Below, one piece after another: positions 31,860 through 45,109 of a DNA stretch of 64,000 nucleotides. The stretch's first letter is position 1, and every line of letters starts with the position of its first letter. This DNA is from Protula sp. h YS-2021 (Eukaryota; Annelida; Polychaeta; Sabellida; Serpulidae). The stretch is from the NCBI GenBank assembly GCA_949752745.1, contig OX457026.1, positions 44,733,239-44,797,238 on the forward strand. Reading direction: 5' to 3'. The notes below the pieces were generated by a model. That model was not told the origin of the DNA. It saw only the letters and a list, made by a program, of their open reading frames with translations, and did not search any database. Both the position numbers and the translations under genes were made by a program.

Positions 31860-32165
31860 TTTGACTTGTTCTTTCTTTCGTGCTTTTTTCAGTAACTGTG
31901 CAATATTTGAATTAGAAATCAATTCACCCATGCTTAACACAAGTTCAATCCAATAGATTCCATTCTTTAAGTTGACTTAAAATTAAAGTCACCTTTTGAT
32001 AATATGTAGGTGGAACATACTGTAATATATTCACTTTCGGAGGTGTAACACGTTTTCGTTTGTGACATCACCGTTATAATTGAGTCGACTTTTTTCAGCC
32101 GTAATGATACTTCTATATTGCTCAGTGCTCTCAACAAGTGGTAATGACGTTTCAACTTTTTATGA
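31860..32165 (-). pseudogene. Gene X remnant (P3)
   Basis: YYQKVTLILSQLKEWN and GELISNSNIAQLLKKARKKE match the P2 gene X segments KVTQFLAELKKHG and IEKSNITDLLKEA. Confidence 0.55.
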
Positions 32166-33503
32166 GCTTGAGCATTTAAAGGTATATGCTTCTAAAATGT
32201 TGAAGCAAATTTCAAACAAACTGGCTAATTCTTCTTTTTATGCTTGTTTGAGTAAAACCTTAAGTCGTTGTACTCTAGTATATCAGCAAATGAAGGAATT
32301 AACCTGCACTATATAGCCATAAAATGTGCTGTAGAGGTTTATATCAATTAGTTTATATTCAATAATAGCTTTAACAAGAGATGTTTCACACTAAATGGGT
32401 GTTTAAATTACACGTTAAAACCATAGTATCTCTTTGTCTTTTATTCAATATTAATTTTCTCACCAGTCCATCCATTTAAAAAAGTGCTCGATTTGTCCTT
32501 TTGTTTTTCGTCTATAAGAGTTTTTGAGTAACGAATCAGTGTCTTTTGAAATGGTTTAAAATTCTCAATAAAATCCGATGTGTATTATAAAGATATCTTC
32601 AGTCTATTTCTATTGGCAGTCATGTTGGAATGTATATTTCATGTGGAATTCGTACTTAAGCCTTTATTCTGTCCCTTTGTCTGACCACAACAATTCAGGT
32701 CGTTTTTCTGTTCTGTTTTCAAAGACTTGTACAACAGTGTCATGTTTTACTACGTAATAGTTCTACTCACAGATATTTGAAATAAACATAAATGACGACT
32801 AGCAAAAATAAATGCTAGTCGTCAGCTAAATCTGTATCCCATAAATCATCCATACCTTGCATTATGATGAGCAGTCGTTTGAAGTTTGCCATGTTGTTCA
32901 ACACTTAAGACAACCCACCAAGTAACAATACCACCATTTATTTTACAATGATACAATGACGGTGAACATTATAGACATACTATAATATGTCACATGCTTT
33001 ATACAATGCTAATATACATTCAGATACTGCAAACGGCTGAGGTTCAGAGTTTTTTTCATAACACCAGACTGTGTGAAGTAGCTTTTGCTTTAGACCAGTA
33101 CTGTAATGCATACACAGGAAATGCGTATGACTATTTCTCATTGTTTGACATCCATGACACATTTCACAGAGGTAAGCTTGTATACATGTAACCTTTCTTC
33201 AGCGTAATGTTTTAAACATAAGGTCTCTCAGTGGTACTGTTTCCATTACTGCGTTCATGACAAGTTAGGACTGATGCTGAGGTTCATCCTATTATACCTA
33301 TTTCCACATGACGTCACAAAGCTTTAACCAATCACATCACAGAGGTATTCAGATATTTGATTCCTCAACAGCTAGGCTATGAACCACTTCGTGACTGGTT
33401 CCGTTACTTTAGGATGCCATTCGTTTTCTGTGTTTAATAGCTTAATAGCAACTTTGGTAACTGGTAAAGTTGATATTTTCATGCCAACTTTCACCGTAAG
33501 CCC

Positions 33504-33507
<4 letters not shown>
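32166..33507. other. Intergenic, no gene recognised
   Basis: Short chance frames only. An inverted word ATAAATGACGACTAGC/GCTAGTCGTCA at about 32,790-32,825 forms a small hairpin. Confidence 0.45.
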
Positions 33508-33596
<89 letters not shown>

Positions 33597-33608
33597 TACA
33601 CACACACA
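33508..33608. repeat. (CA)n microsatellite
   Basis: About 50 CA units with a CGCATA interruption near the end. The Thr-His and Cys-Val frames across it are translations of the repeat. Confidence 0.97.
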
Positions 33609-33609
33609 T

Positions 33610-36060
33610 TATAAGAGAATGCGGGAGGAATGACATCTTCCATCTTTTAAAGTGAGCCTCTTTTCGTGTAAAAGAAGTATAGAAATAGTTTCTTAAAAAG
33701 AGAAGAAAGGAAGCAAAGTTTTCTAGCTAAACATTTCTTCATCTTTTAGGAGAAAGGGAAACGCGTTTTCATTTTTGCCTGCTGGCCAAGAGACGCCTGA
33801 GCTGGTCCTGGCAAGCAAGTCACCTAGGATGATGGCTGCATAATATCTTGCCCTGGCACCTTCAGCATTTAGTCCCGGCGTCTTGCCTTCTTGGCTTATC
33901 TCTTGACAAGGTTAGGCTGGCGGTAATGCTGTGTTGGCGGAGGTGGCGATGGCGGCATTTCCATCTGTGTAGCCAGCGTCACAGCAAACTTTCAGGAAGA
34001 CACACATGAGATCAAGATGAGCTGACACAATGCTGCGTCCATGGCTGTCCGTGCCCCCATTGTTTCGAGTTTTATACACTGTGTGCAGACATAAATGCAA
34101 ACCACGTTGAAATGACGCTGGATCCTGTGATCAGGTTACAGATTTTGTGATTTGTGTTTTCCATAGCTTAAAGGTTCATACTTTTTCATATATAATTGCT
34201 TCATGACGCAAAAGGATCCTTTTTATTAAGATATTTATTTAAAAACATGACAAAATTATCTGCATTTAATTATCTGAATTTAAAAAACTTTAAAATATGA
34301 CTAAATTTGTTGCTTAAATTAACGTAAAGTATTTATTTTCTTAATACCCATTTTATGAGTAAAACATCTTGCAGACTACTAAGTCACCACTCTGGGTTTT
34401 CCAATGTGTTAACACTGGTATTGCTATCCATAAGAGAAATTTTTGCGGGATATTACTGTCTGTTCCTGTGTTTGTTTTCTCGACCAACCGAATACAACTT
34501 ATCGAATACAATTGATGGGGAGTAAGACGGGTATAATTCGAATGATAGCTTCTACGTCTACGTCAACAAGATATTACAAAAGTGAGTATTAAGAAATTAA
34601 ACATATCGGCTTGTAAACTACCAAGCCATCACTATTGGAGACTGAAACCGACCGGTTGTGGGAATTGTACACCGAATGCGTACAAACACGATTGCTACAC
34701 GACAAAAAATAAAAAAAATAAATTCAATGCAGTCTTTTAATACAGCGGGGTGTCACCGCGAACGGCCCATTCCCTAACAATGTAGTTAAGCTGAGTTTCA
34801 CCATAAACTGCCCTTTAATAACAATGACATTAAACGCTCGAATACAAGTAGCATACTGATACGAGCTAATGATACGAGCTAATGCCCCTCCATTCGTTAC
34901 ACAAAAGTAGTGACACAAAGCACAACAAGCCAGATTCGGCTTAGGGATATGTGCCTACCCCTCAGTGCCTTGTTGCATAATGTGGAAAACGACACTGCCA
35001 AACACGGCCATGGTACAAGGCCGAGTCGACACAACACCAGTCACGTGACGGGAACGGTGACACTGAAGTCGAGCAGTACGCCAGCAGGGACAGGGTCTAT
35101 TTGGTCGCCTTCTTTCCGCCTGATTGTTAGAAGTCCTGCCACAACAAGGACTATTATTAATCACTAACTCAACAGCAACAAACGGACCCATACCATACAA
35201 ATTTGTCAAAGTATCGGTTGTGTATTCTTGCAAACAGTGTTTGGTGAGGCTCAACTGTCCACCCGCAACAAAACACACGCTGACACAGTAGCAGAACTGC
35301 ACAGTGTGCGTTCCATGTCTGACTTGATTCGCCATAACTGACATCTTCCTTTACATTACATCATCAGTTACTTTTAAAAAATTGTCATATGTTAACAAAA
35401 TTACCTTCTTTATATAGTTAGATATACAGGCTACTCTTGTTATACCGTCATTCTCGCTATAATGCCGTCAAACCCTGGATCCCTTTTTTTCTTATTTAAT
35501 TCCCTCGTTATACCGCCAAATTCGCTTAACGCCATCCACTTCGCATTTTGCGGCCCCAAAATGTGATTTACAGTGCGTTGCGTTATACCGTCATCAATTT
35601 TACCTGAAGAATTTTTTACAAGAAGCCCAAGTCAAAGGCTCTACTTCTTTTGTGTTGTTGATTTTATTACCATGGCCAAACACTTAAGCGGCATGAATAA
35701 GTGCACGGAGTGAGAATGAATTGGTTACGAAATTGGCAAGAACATTCAGGCCTGGCTACGATGTCTAAATGAGAAACCCATTGCCTTGAGCACATAAGAT
35801 GACCTGCTTGGTGAGTGGACTCAACACGGGTGAGCGTGTGACACCCCGCTTGGAAAAATAAGACATCTTCTAATTGTCCACCAAGAGAGAAACTGACGCA
35901 TATCAAAACAGCCTTCATTTTCAACACGTTAATATGAAGTGTCCGATCGTGACACTTCCACTAACCCTTTCAAGTGCGCCTTATCAATAAATCTCAACCG
36001 CTGCAAGACGCATCTGTATGAACGTGTCGTGATGAAGATAGAAAGGCTCGCCTTTCAGCA
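33610..36060. other. Intergenic, no gene recognised
   Basis: Frames at 34,955-35,344 (-, 129 aa, Cys-rich) and 34,910-35,167 (+) overlap antisense and show no family feature. At 35,440-35,600 the words GTTATACCGTC and TTATACCGCC recur at irregular spacing. No further element could be defined. Confidence 0.4.
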
Positions 36061-36067
36061 GATTACC

Positions 36068-37027
36068 TTAATGTGACCACCATCTAGATCTCTGAGTGCT
36101 AACAGGGAGAGCCGTATTCGATGATGTGGCGACCTGCCAAGACGCAACAATCTCAGAACTACATGTTGAAACTCGCAAAATGACACCTGTCCAATTCGAC
36201 TTTTTTACGTGGTAACTATCAAACCCAAGAGAACTCCAGCAGACAGACCAGAGGCTTAGGAGTAGATATAAGTCGACAATCGTGGCTGAGTGGGAGGAGC
36301 CTTGTTCCTTGCGAAGGCCAGGAGATCGCCGAGAAACTATTCGCAGAACCGGCACCAACTCTTACAGCTTGAGATTGACCAAGAGGCGGAGAACAAAGCA
36401 CTGCTTGACCAAGCTGACCGCGTGAGATAGCAAGACGCCAATGTCCGTGTTCACCAGCAGCCAATCGTCGAGATACTGGAAAATGATCAACCCAATTTAT
36501 CGGCCCCAATGTTTGATTGCCTTCATAACCTGAGTAAACTCGGTGCGGTCGACAACCCGAATGGAAGGACGAAAAACCAATCATGTACCATGAAGCAGAG
36601 ATAGTGATGAGTCGATTTATACCTGACATCCGAAACATCCACCAAGAAGGCCCACATACTCAAACTTAAGTGGACTTGATGTCATATTCAGTGTGAATTT
36701 TGAACGACTGGAGATGTAAGAGTTATTGATCTGTGACAAATCTATAACTAGGAGCCAACCGTCCTACATTTTTGGTGAAAGAAAGAAGCGACTGAAAACC
36801 CTATGAGTGCCCACAGGCATCTTTTCTAGGACTTTTTTGCTTAGCAGTTCTTGAATCATCGTATTTGACGCCAGTTGCTTTTCGGGGTGATTCTCATGCG
36901 AGATGACTAAAGAAGGATCAACAAGCTTGGTCCCCGGAAAAGAATTTGTTGAGCCAACCGATCCCTCGCAAACAGGTAAGCAGCCTGTTGTATTGAAACA
37001 GCCCATCCGTAGGATGGGCCCATCCAA
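36068..37027 (-). pseudogene. DIRS-type reverse transcriptase relic (copy C)
   Basis: On the minus strand: MIQELLSKKVLEKMPVGTHR, VFSRFFLSPKM, then after a stop DGWLLVIDLSQIN, FTQVMKAIKHW and IIFQYLDDWLLV, the catalytic YLDD box of DIRS-like RTs. Several in-frame stops and a missing palm segment (the first catalytic Asp region is lost). RNase H and recombinase are not found next to it. Confidence 0.75.
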
Positions 37028-37029
37028 TA

Positions 37030-38760
37030 ACAGTGAGGTATTGATTTACCCCATCTTCGTTGTTTTGAGCTTCTATAGTTTCAGCCCATATTTGGCTATT
37101 GGAATAGCACATATTTTCTTCTCCCCTTAAAAATGGGAACAAACTGCCTTGTGTTGTGAACAAGCTGGGCTGTTTTAATGGTTGATGGGTGTAGAATGGG
37201 CCCATCCTATAGCTATAAGCCACAGAAATAGCACATATAGAACCAGTATGTGCCAAATCTACAGACAGATGCATAGGAATACCCCATGCATAGAAACAAC
37301 ACATCTGATCAAGAATATGGGCCAAATCTACAGACAGTTGCATAGGAATACCCCATCCATGGAAAAAGCACATGCAAGGCCGGCAGAATTGTACCTAATA
37401 TTTGAGGCGGGGTCACCCTCTGCTCGGGACCTCAGTACCACCAGTGGTACTGAATGCTTCAAAATGCTTTATTAGGCGGTTTTAAGCTGAAACAAACGCT
37501 CAAAAGCAAAACAGTGCTGCTCATATTGCTGCTTTCATCAAGCCGCTTCAAGGCTTTAATTACAAAGCCGATGAGAAAGGCCAAAAAAAAAAAAACAACA
37601 AAAAAACGCAATTTGTCTTTGCTGCGTAGGAGGATGGGGGCGGGGGGGAGTCCATATGAAAAATCTGTCGGGTCCTCAGTGCTACTTCGGGACCTCAGTA
37701 CCACTAGTGTTACTGAAGTCCCGAGCAGACGACAATAATATATATCACGCTGACCCCCGCCCCCCCCCCCGCGGGAGGGTTGCGGGGGGGGGGGCACTTG
37801 TATCAAATATGGCAACAATGCGCGTGCAAAACAACGCGGAAAAGCTTAAAACAAAAAATAGGGAGTGGGTAAAATTGTCGAATTTTCCGCGCTTTTCCTA
37901 AATATGGGTCGGGGGTAAAATGATTATTCCGTTGAAAACAAAAATTGTATTGTAATTAATTGAAGACCTGCATCCATTTCAGGGCAATTGAATGAACATA
38001 TCCAAAATCCCCATTGCTCATTGCGAAATTTGGTAATGCCATTTAGCAATCAGATGTCCTTTTCCGCGTTTTCCCAAAAATAGGGGGACATTTAGAGACG
38101 GAAATTCCGTTTTTAGGGGCTCTTTTTAAAATTCGATTTACGCGCATGGGAGTCATTTTATATGGAAATGCCCCCCACCCCCACCCTCCTGGGACCGAAC
38201 CACATAGTAAGTGCCATAATGCAGCAGGGGGAAAGGGGAGAGAGAGAAGCTGTGCTGAGATAAAAGCTGACTTTTCCAAATAATGTGAAGTGTGGGTGTT
38301 AAAAGCAAAATGGTAAGTGGATAATTAAATGTCATAAATGTTCTTCTCATATTTTTATTTACATTATTTTCTACATTTTTTTACAAGGAAATATTACGGC
38401 CCGTCCCATTACACCATCCCAATAATCTGTTGTATTAAATTACATCAGCAATATAATCGTTTTTTTATGGGGAGAAACTGTGTGTGCTGTTTCAATAGCC
38501 TCTGTATTGATTTAGCCCAGCCATTGGATGGGCCCATACAATGATGTGGTGTTTCAATGCTGGGGTGTTTCAATGCTACACAGCCAACGAACTACCTATT
38601 TAAAAACTATGTAAGCAGCCAACGAACTACCCATTTAAAAACTATGTCAAGCTTGTAAAAATGTTTATCCTTCCATCTACGGGCACATTTGCTCTTGATT
38701 TGTTCAATCAAGAAACCAGCTCTCGAGCAAACATCTTTGACTGGTTGCTGCAGACACAAG
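37030..38760. other. Intergenic with short repeats
   Basis: A dimer of about 76 bp starts GCCAAATCTACAGACAG at about 37,253 and 37,321. The word GGGACCTCAGTACCAC followed by TACTGA occurs at about 37,428 and 37,690, the latter followed by an inverted copy CCCGAGCAG, suggesting the ends of a small element of about 300 bp. C and G tracts at 37,756-37,793. No gene. Confidence 0.45.
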
Positions 38761-38764
38761 TTGT

Positions 38765-40860
38765 TTCTTAGCGCCTAGCCTGGCACAGTTCAACCGAAAA
38801 ATGACAGCCCTCATTGATGGTTATTTCCCATTCGAAACGCTTAAACTTCATAACAATGACAAACCGTGATTAACAAGCAAATTTAAAAATATCATAGCTG
38901 AGCGAGAAAAATACGAAAGAAAGGTGAAACCATCCAATGCAAAAAGCTTAGAAAAAAAATAAATCGAATGACGAAATATCTCAGAAAAAACTCTACGTCA
39001 GAAGCATGCAGCAAATCAACGAAAAGAATAGTAACCAGTGGTAGAAACATATAAAAGTCCTGACGGGCTTAGATAAAAAGAACAAAACATCTTCTCTTCA
39101 AGCACTAGCCAACGAAACAACGGATAGTAATACGGCTCTTTTAGCTGAAAATATAAATAACCTCTTTCGAAGTATGTCTGACGGCCTCCCTCCACTGGAA
39201 CCAGACATTGAGACAAATCAATTCAATGAAACTGCTTGACCAGTTTTTGATATCAGTACAAGAAATTGAAAAGCAGCTCAGTGAGGTTAAAACAGGTAAA
39301 ACTCCAGGACCAGACCAAATTGAAGGATGGATGCTAAGAGACCTTGCAGCGTATCTGGCACCTCCAATTACAGTACTATTCAATAGCTCAATAAGAGAAG
39401 GCTATACACCAGACAAATGGAAAGAAGCAAGTGTCACTCCAATATCAAAAAAATACCCTCCTAAATCGATAGAGCAAGATTTACGACCAATATCATTAAC
39501 GTCCATTGTGGCCAAAGAACTCGAAAGAATTCAAATAAAAACATTTACATCAACTAAAAAAGACGAAGATACACATCAATTTGGGAATAAAAAGAGAGTC
39601 TCAACGACACACATGCTAGTTGAAATATTACATGAATGGTTCAAAGCATCTGACGAAGGGAAAATAGTGAAAATTATATTTCTTGACTACGCCAAAGCAT
39701 TCGGCAGAATAAACCATCACAAACTAATGAAGAAGGTTTCATCCTCAAATACACCCCAGTTTATAGTGAATTGGTTAAAACATTTTCTTACAAATAGAAC
39801 CCAAAAAGTAAAGATCGGAAAACACCTCTCAAAACCTGTCCATATGAAAGAATGTGCCTCAAGGTAGCTTATGGGGAATTGAAAACTTTTGCGAAATGAT
39901 TAAAGATCTGGACATGCTATCCCTGTATAAATATGTTGACGACACAACAATCTCGGAAATTCTTGATAAAAGCAACGTAAATGAATCTGTTCTCCAAAGG
40001 AGATGATCGTAGCCTTATGGAAATCAAACACAAGCAAAAAATATCCCGCCGATTACAATAGAAGGACAACCGATAGAAAGAGTTAACACGGTAAAACTAG
40101 TAGGCGTGACCATACAAAACAATTTGAAATGGGACATACATGTTACCGACATGACAATGAAAACACGAAAAAAACTGTATTATCTTACCATTTTAAAAAG
40201 ATCTGGGGCTTCCAAGACTTGCTCAATGTGTATAAATCAATTGTGAGACCTCAACTAGAATACGCTATACCAGAATGGAGCACATGTCTAACTGAAGAAA
40301 AAAGTAAAAGCATTGAAACAATACAAAAGATAGCCGTAAAAATAATAAAACCCAATCAACTATACATTGAAAGCCTAAAAGAACTAAACATTCAAACTCT
40401 CGAAGATAGAAGAAAAGACACATGTCGAAGATTCTTCCTGAAGATGCAAGATGATAGTGACAAGATACAACACCTGCTATCCATTACAAGAAAAAACTGT
40501 AACACGAGAAATATTGAGAAACTGCCAGTACCACAAGTTAACACAAATCGTTATGAAAACTCGTTCATTTCTTACTGCCTCTTTAATCTTCAAATTTAAT
40601 TCTCTATTTAGGTGCTTTTTCGTAGAAACAAAGAATAAAAAGAGACGTACATTCTGATTATTTATTAAAATAACACATATAAAAAGAGCACTCGTTAAAG
40701 AAAACGAAAATCTAAGAAACTTTCTATAGAATCTGTTTACTATAGTCTTGCATCCATGTAGAAATATATCATAGTTTTGTTTCTATGTAGAAATATGCAT
40801 GCATGTTTGTCATCTTTCTATTTTTCGAAAGCAATTCAACTATCCAGTTGCAAACTTCGA
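38765..40860 (+). pseudogene. APE-type LINE relic (LINE copy 1), 5'-truncated
   Basis: Begins in the endonuclease-RT linker (ALIDGYFPFETLKL, FKNIIAEREKYERK). The RT frame 39,208-39,867 shows KTGKTPGPDQIEGWML, DLRPISLTSIVAK, IIFLDYAKAFGRINHH and WLKHFLTNRTQKV. After a stop, LYKYVDDTTISEIL keeps the YVDD box near 39,940. 40,129-40,599 is the C-terminal domain (SIVRPQLEYAIPEWS). This is a Jockey/CR1-like clade by motif style. It is dead through stops and shifts. It ends in a tetranucleotide tail. Confidence 0.85.
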
Positions 40861-40868
40861 TAAATAAA

Positions 40869-41085
<217 letters not shown>

Positions 41086-41089
41086 GTTG

Positions 41090-42420
41090 GTTGAAGCTGC
41101 CTACACCGACTGTGATGTGGCGTTAAGGCTCTACACATAAATATATCCTGTGGCTTCACTAAGGCTGTCTTGAATGCTTCTGTTAAAAAACTCGACGGAA
41201 AATGTTCCGATTGATCGGCTTTTGAAGCAAAACGAACTTTACGGTAATTCTCCATGCTAATATTTCAGTGGGGCAGCACCTGGAGCAAAAGGCACTTTAT
41301 GGTCATTCTCCATGCCAATATTTCAGCGGGGCAGACCGCCAAAGATGACAGCAAGTAAGTGTTCAACTTAAGTAAATCCCATGACGCTGTAGCATGCGAT
41401 CGAACATAGAATTAGAATCTGATACAAAAAAAACCTGCGCAACGCCTGGAATGCTCCCTCCCGAAAAAGAGTGCGCAGACACCATCATTGGGCTGATACA
41501 TAGAGGCCTTGACATATAAAAGTTTGGAAAGCGGCAGACGCGACAACTTGTGCGATCAAGAACTGCAACTCGACGATCCAAGTCTGCAGGGCATTTACTA
41601 CCCAAGGTGCCGCGGGTAACCAACAAAGCCCTCTCTCGGTTGCGCCTGCGACTGAGCAGCGAGACAGCTAATCACCTGAGGATTTGACATGGTAAGTGAC
41701 GCCGAAGAATTGTCTGTTATAAACTTAATGACGTCTCTAAACCAAAATGCCGTCGACGTTAAATCTGCAGCAGACGCATCTTACCATTCCTCCAGTGCGA
41801 TACCAACACCTGCGTGCGTACCGGATATAAAGGTCCTCCGGCTTCATGACGCACAGCAACGCTTGGTAGGAAACTGTCAACTATCAAATGGCAGTCTAGT
41901 AAGAAGCGGCTGTGGTGCTGACGTCGTTATCGGTAAGGCATCGGCACAGACAGCTGATGTTCAGTCGGACTCATTCAGCCTTCCTGTTCCTCTTCGCCAG
42001 AGCACGATTGTTCGGCAGACGAAGACGATGAAGAACCATAATTTGAGTTCTTCATCGGATGCCCGACGCAACGTGTCCGGCAAAATTTAGACTAATGGTG
42101 AACGCCTCTAACGGCACTGCACTAAACGAGTCTCTGTATCAGCAAAAGCTTGTAGCACTGCTAACGGGATTTGGACAGCGACTTGCTCGTAGGAATAGTC
42201 AGCGTCACATCTGGAGTAGTAATTTCCTGTATCGTAGGGTTGGTTTCCATTGTCAGGACACTATATAAAGCATGCGACGACCTCAGCGTTCATAATACAG
42301 AGTAAATAAGTGCATGCAATGTACATGCATGTGCATGCAATCTTGTGTGAACCGTATGTGGTGAAGCTTGTTAACGAAATTCTATGATTATAAGCTTTTT
42401 TAAGTTCTCTATAAAGGATT
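41090..42420. other. Intergenic with one unassigned frame
   Basis: A 133-codon frame at 41,689-42,090 (+) is Ser/Ala/Val-rich without recognisable domain. It could be an ORF1 remnant of the LINE that follows, or chance. The word TTCTCCATGC(T/C)AATATTTCAG is duplicated at about 41,247 and 41,306. Confidence 0.4.
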
Positions 42421-42426
42421 TCATAA

Positions 42427-45107
42427 ATGTCAAAACATCGGCTGTTTTTCATAACCGATACATGGCTAGGTGATAGCGAATCAGATAACTGGTTTCTCAG
42501 TGAATTCACTCCATTTGGATATGGAATTGAAGTCGTAAATCGAAAAAAGGTCGTGGTGGGGGCCTTGCTATTATTTCAAGAAAAGATATACGACAACACT
42601 ACTGCCCATAAAGGATTACGCACCATTTGAAGTTCTTTTAGCCAGAGTACAATCATTAAAAGGGACATTTCAAATTGCAGTGGTATGCCGACCACCTTCA
42701 TGTTCTATGACACAGTTTCTATCGGAATTTTCCTCTTTCAATGAAGTATCCTGTTTCAGTGGTTCTCCTTTAATCTTTCTTGGTGATTTCAACATTCATG
42801 TTGATGTCGCAAAAATCATCGAGCTACGCTTAAATTTCTCGAGTTGTTAGACTCCTTTGGCATGACCCAACATGTAGATGATCCAACCCATGAACAGGAC
42901 CACACGTTAGACTTGGTGCTTAGCAAAGATGATAACTCTACAAACATACTTGATCTAGATATGAAAGATCAAATCTCGGGCCATTTTATTGTAAATTTTA
43001 GTTTCTTATTTTCGAGACCAGAAATTGTGAAAAACATCGATTAGCTTCCGAAAAGTAAAGGATATTCAGCATCTCGCGCTGATGAAAGCTATGTCAAAAT
43101 GGAGATATATTCAAATTTTGAACAAATTACTGATCTAGATACTTTAGTTGAAAACTACAACTATGCGCTTTAATCTACGTTAGATAAGCATGCCCCAATT
43201 GTTGAAAAATCCATCTTTTATCTACGTTAGATAAGCATGCCCCAATTGTTGAAAAATCCATCAGCATCAAGCACCTTGAAAGGAAGTATAAAAAACTGGC
43301 GTTGAGGTAGACAAAGTAGCACACAAAACAAAGCTAAACACTTGTGGTAAAGCAAAAGATGATGCCAAGAAAAGATTATTATAACAGTAAAATATTCAAC
43401 AACAGTTGAGACCTGGGTGCTCTATTTAAAATCGCCAGCCAATAACTCCATCGCCAGAAATGGAATCCTCTACCAGAACATTTAAATTCAACTGAACTTT
43501 GCAACGATTTCGCGTCAAATCCAAAATGGGCAGTATAAGAGATAAATTCAATGATCTCGACCTGGATGTTGCATGCGAGCTTGATTTTGAATCGAACAGC
43601 CCTGGCCTGCATGAATTTCGGCCGCTGTCTTTAGAGGGGGTTCAGCTAATCAGATCTAGCTCAGCTCCAAAAATTTAGTCTCTATCCATTCCCTCCTCTA
43701 CCAACTACCCTCCTCAAGCAATGCATTAGCAGTGTTGCACAATTGATTAGGCATATCACCAACAATTCACTGCAACAAGGAATTATGCCTCAAAATTTAA
43801 GAGAGGCAGTAGTAACCCCGCTCTTTAGAGCGAATTTGTGAAAACTACAAACCTGTCTCCAACTTACCATTTCTCGGCAATCTAATTGAAAAGGCCGTCT
43901 GCAACCAGTTTTCTACGCACATCGACTCCAACGCACTCACTGAACCCTTTCAATCTGCCTACAAGAAAACAGTCCTGGTAAACATTGTTAACGATGTCAT
44001 TCTTGAACTTGATAATAGGAATATTGTCCTGAAGGGGTTTTTAGACCTATCCACAGCCTTCGACGTGTTGATTATGATGTGCTTTTTCGTAGACTCGAAA
44101 TTTCTTACGCATTAGATCATTCGGTGTTAAAATGGCTTCGTTCATACCTACAAGCTCGGACGCACAGAGTGATGATTGCAGGCTGCAAGTCAAATTCGGC
44201 TGAACTAGACTATTTCGTGCCACAAGGCAGCATTTTGGGAACTAAAGTCTATAACAAGTATATGAAGCCTTTAGGTGCCCTACTCAGAGCGCTCTTCATT
44301 AGTTTTCACTCCTACGATGAAGACAGTCAGTTGAAAAAGCCTACCGATCCAAAGTGTATCGACTCACAGTTTTCGGCTTCGCGATCTCTTGAGTCATCCA
44401 TAGTCAAAGTTGGCGCATAGTTAAATGCCAATCGCGTAAAACCAACGTAGTTTATGGTCTTCACTAGCAAACAAAATCAAGATGTGATTGTCACGAAATT
44501 CCTCACCTTCGACGACGATCAGATTCCTCGTGCTCCTCATGTTTCGTAATCTGGGAGTGTTTTTAGACTCTGAACTTTCCTTCGACACTCACGTTGCATA
44601 TATTAGTCGGATTTGCTCAGTCAATGTTAAAGAAATTTGGAAAATTCGACGATTCCTTACCATCGATGCCGCTAAGACAATTGTCCATGCCTTAGTGACA
44701 AGTAGGCTTTTTGTCAGCTTACCCGAAAGATCATTGCAAAAGCTACAGAAAGTGCAAAATCCAGCAGCGCGTGTTGTTACACAAGCAAGGCGCTTTGATG
44801 ACATAACCCCTACCTTACCTTCATTGGTTGCAGATTAGAGATCACATAGACTTCAAAGGTTTAGTTCTTGTTTTCAAGACCCAAATGGACTAGCATCCCA
44901 GTATTTGAAGGACCTCCTGGCTCCTTATATGACCCCCGTCTGCTCCGATCCACCACATCAAACCTCCTCGTTCAACCTTCATTCAATCTCAAAAGCTATG
45001 GATACCGTGCTCTTTTAATAGCTGTTCGTTGTCTATGGATTGATCTTCCACTCGATATTCGAAACTCAGTGTCATTATTTACCTTTGAAAAGAAACTTAA
45101 AACTTGA
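42427..45107 (+). pseudogene. APE-type LINE relic (LINE copy 2)
   Basis: APE endonuclease pieces: FFITDTWLGD, LIFLGDFNIHVD, GMTQHVDDPTHEQDHTLDLV. RT pieces: FLDLSTAFD-like region before 44,080, LKWLRSYLQARTHRV, YFVPQGSILG. The catalytic box is mutated (FHSYDED). C-terminal pieces: NLGVFLDSELSFDTHV and SLPERSLQKLQKVQN. Frames change many times. A 43-bp duplication lies at 43,173-43,215 and 43,220-43,262. It is inactive. Confidence 0.85.
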
Positions 45108-45109
45108 AT

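Larger units (their letters stand above)
30015..32165 (-). mobile_element. Polinton piece P3, decayed, - strand genes
   Basis: Read on the minus strand: gene X end, penton end, capsid, protease, in the order also seen in P4. It is more diverged than P2, lacks the ends and has many stops. Confidence 0.75.

Noticed and set aside
33372..33636. Cys-Val and Thr-His repeat frames
   Set aside because: Translations of the (CA)n tract on both strands.
34955..35344. 129-aa Cys-rich minus-strand frame as a secreted protein
   Set aside because: No signal peptide or repeated Cys framework, and it overlaps an antisense frame of similar quality.
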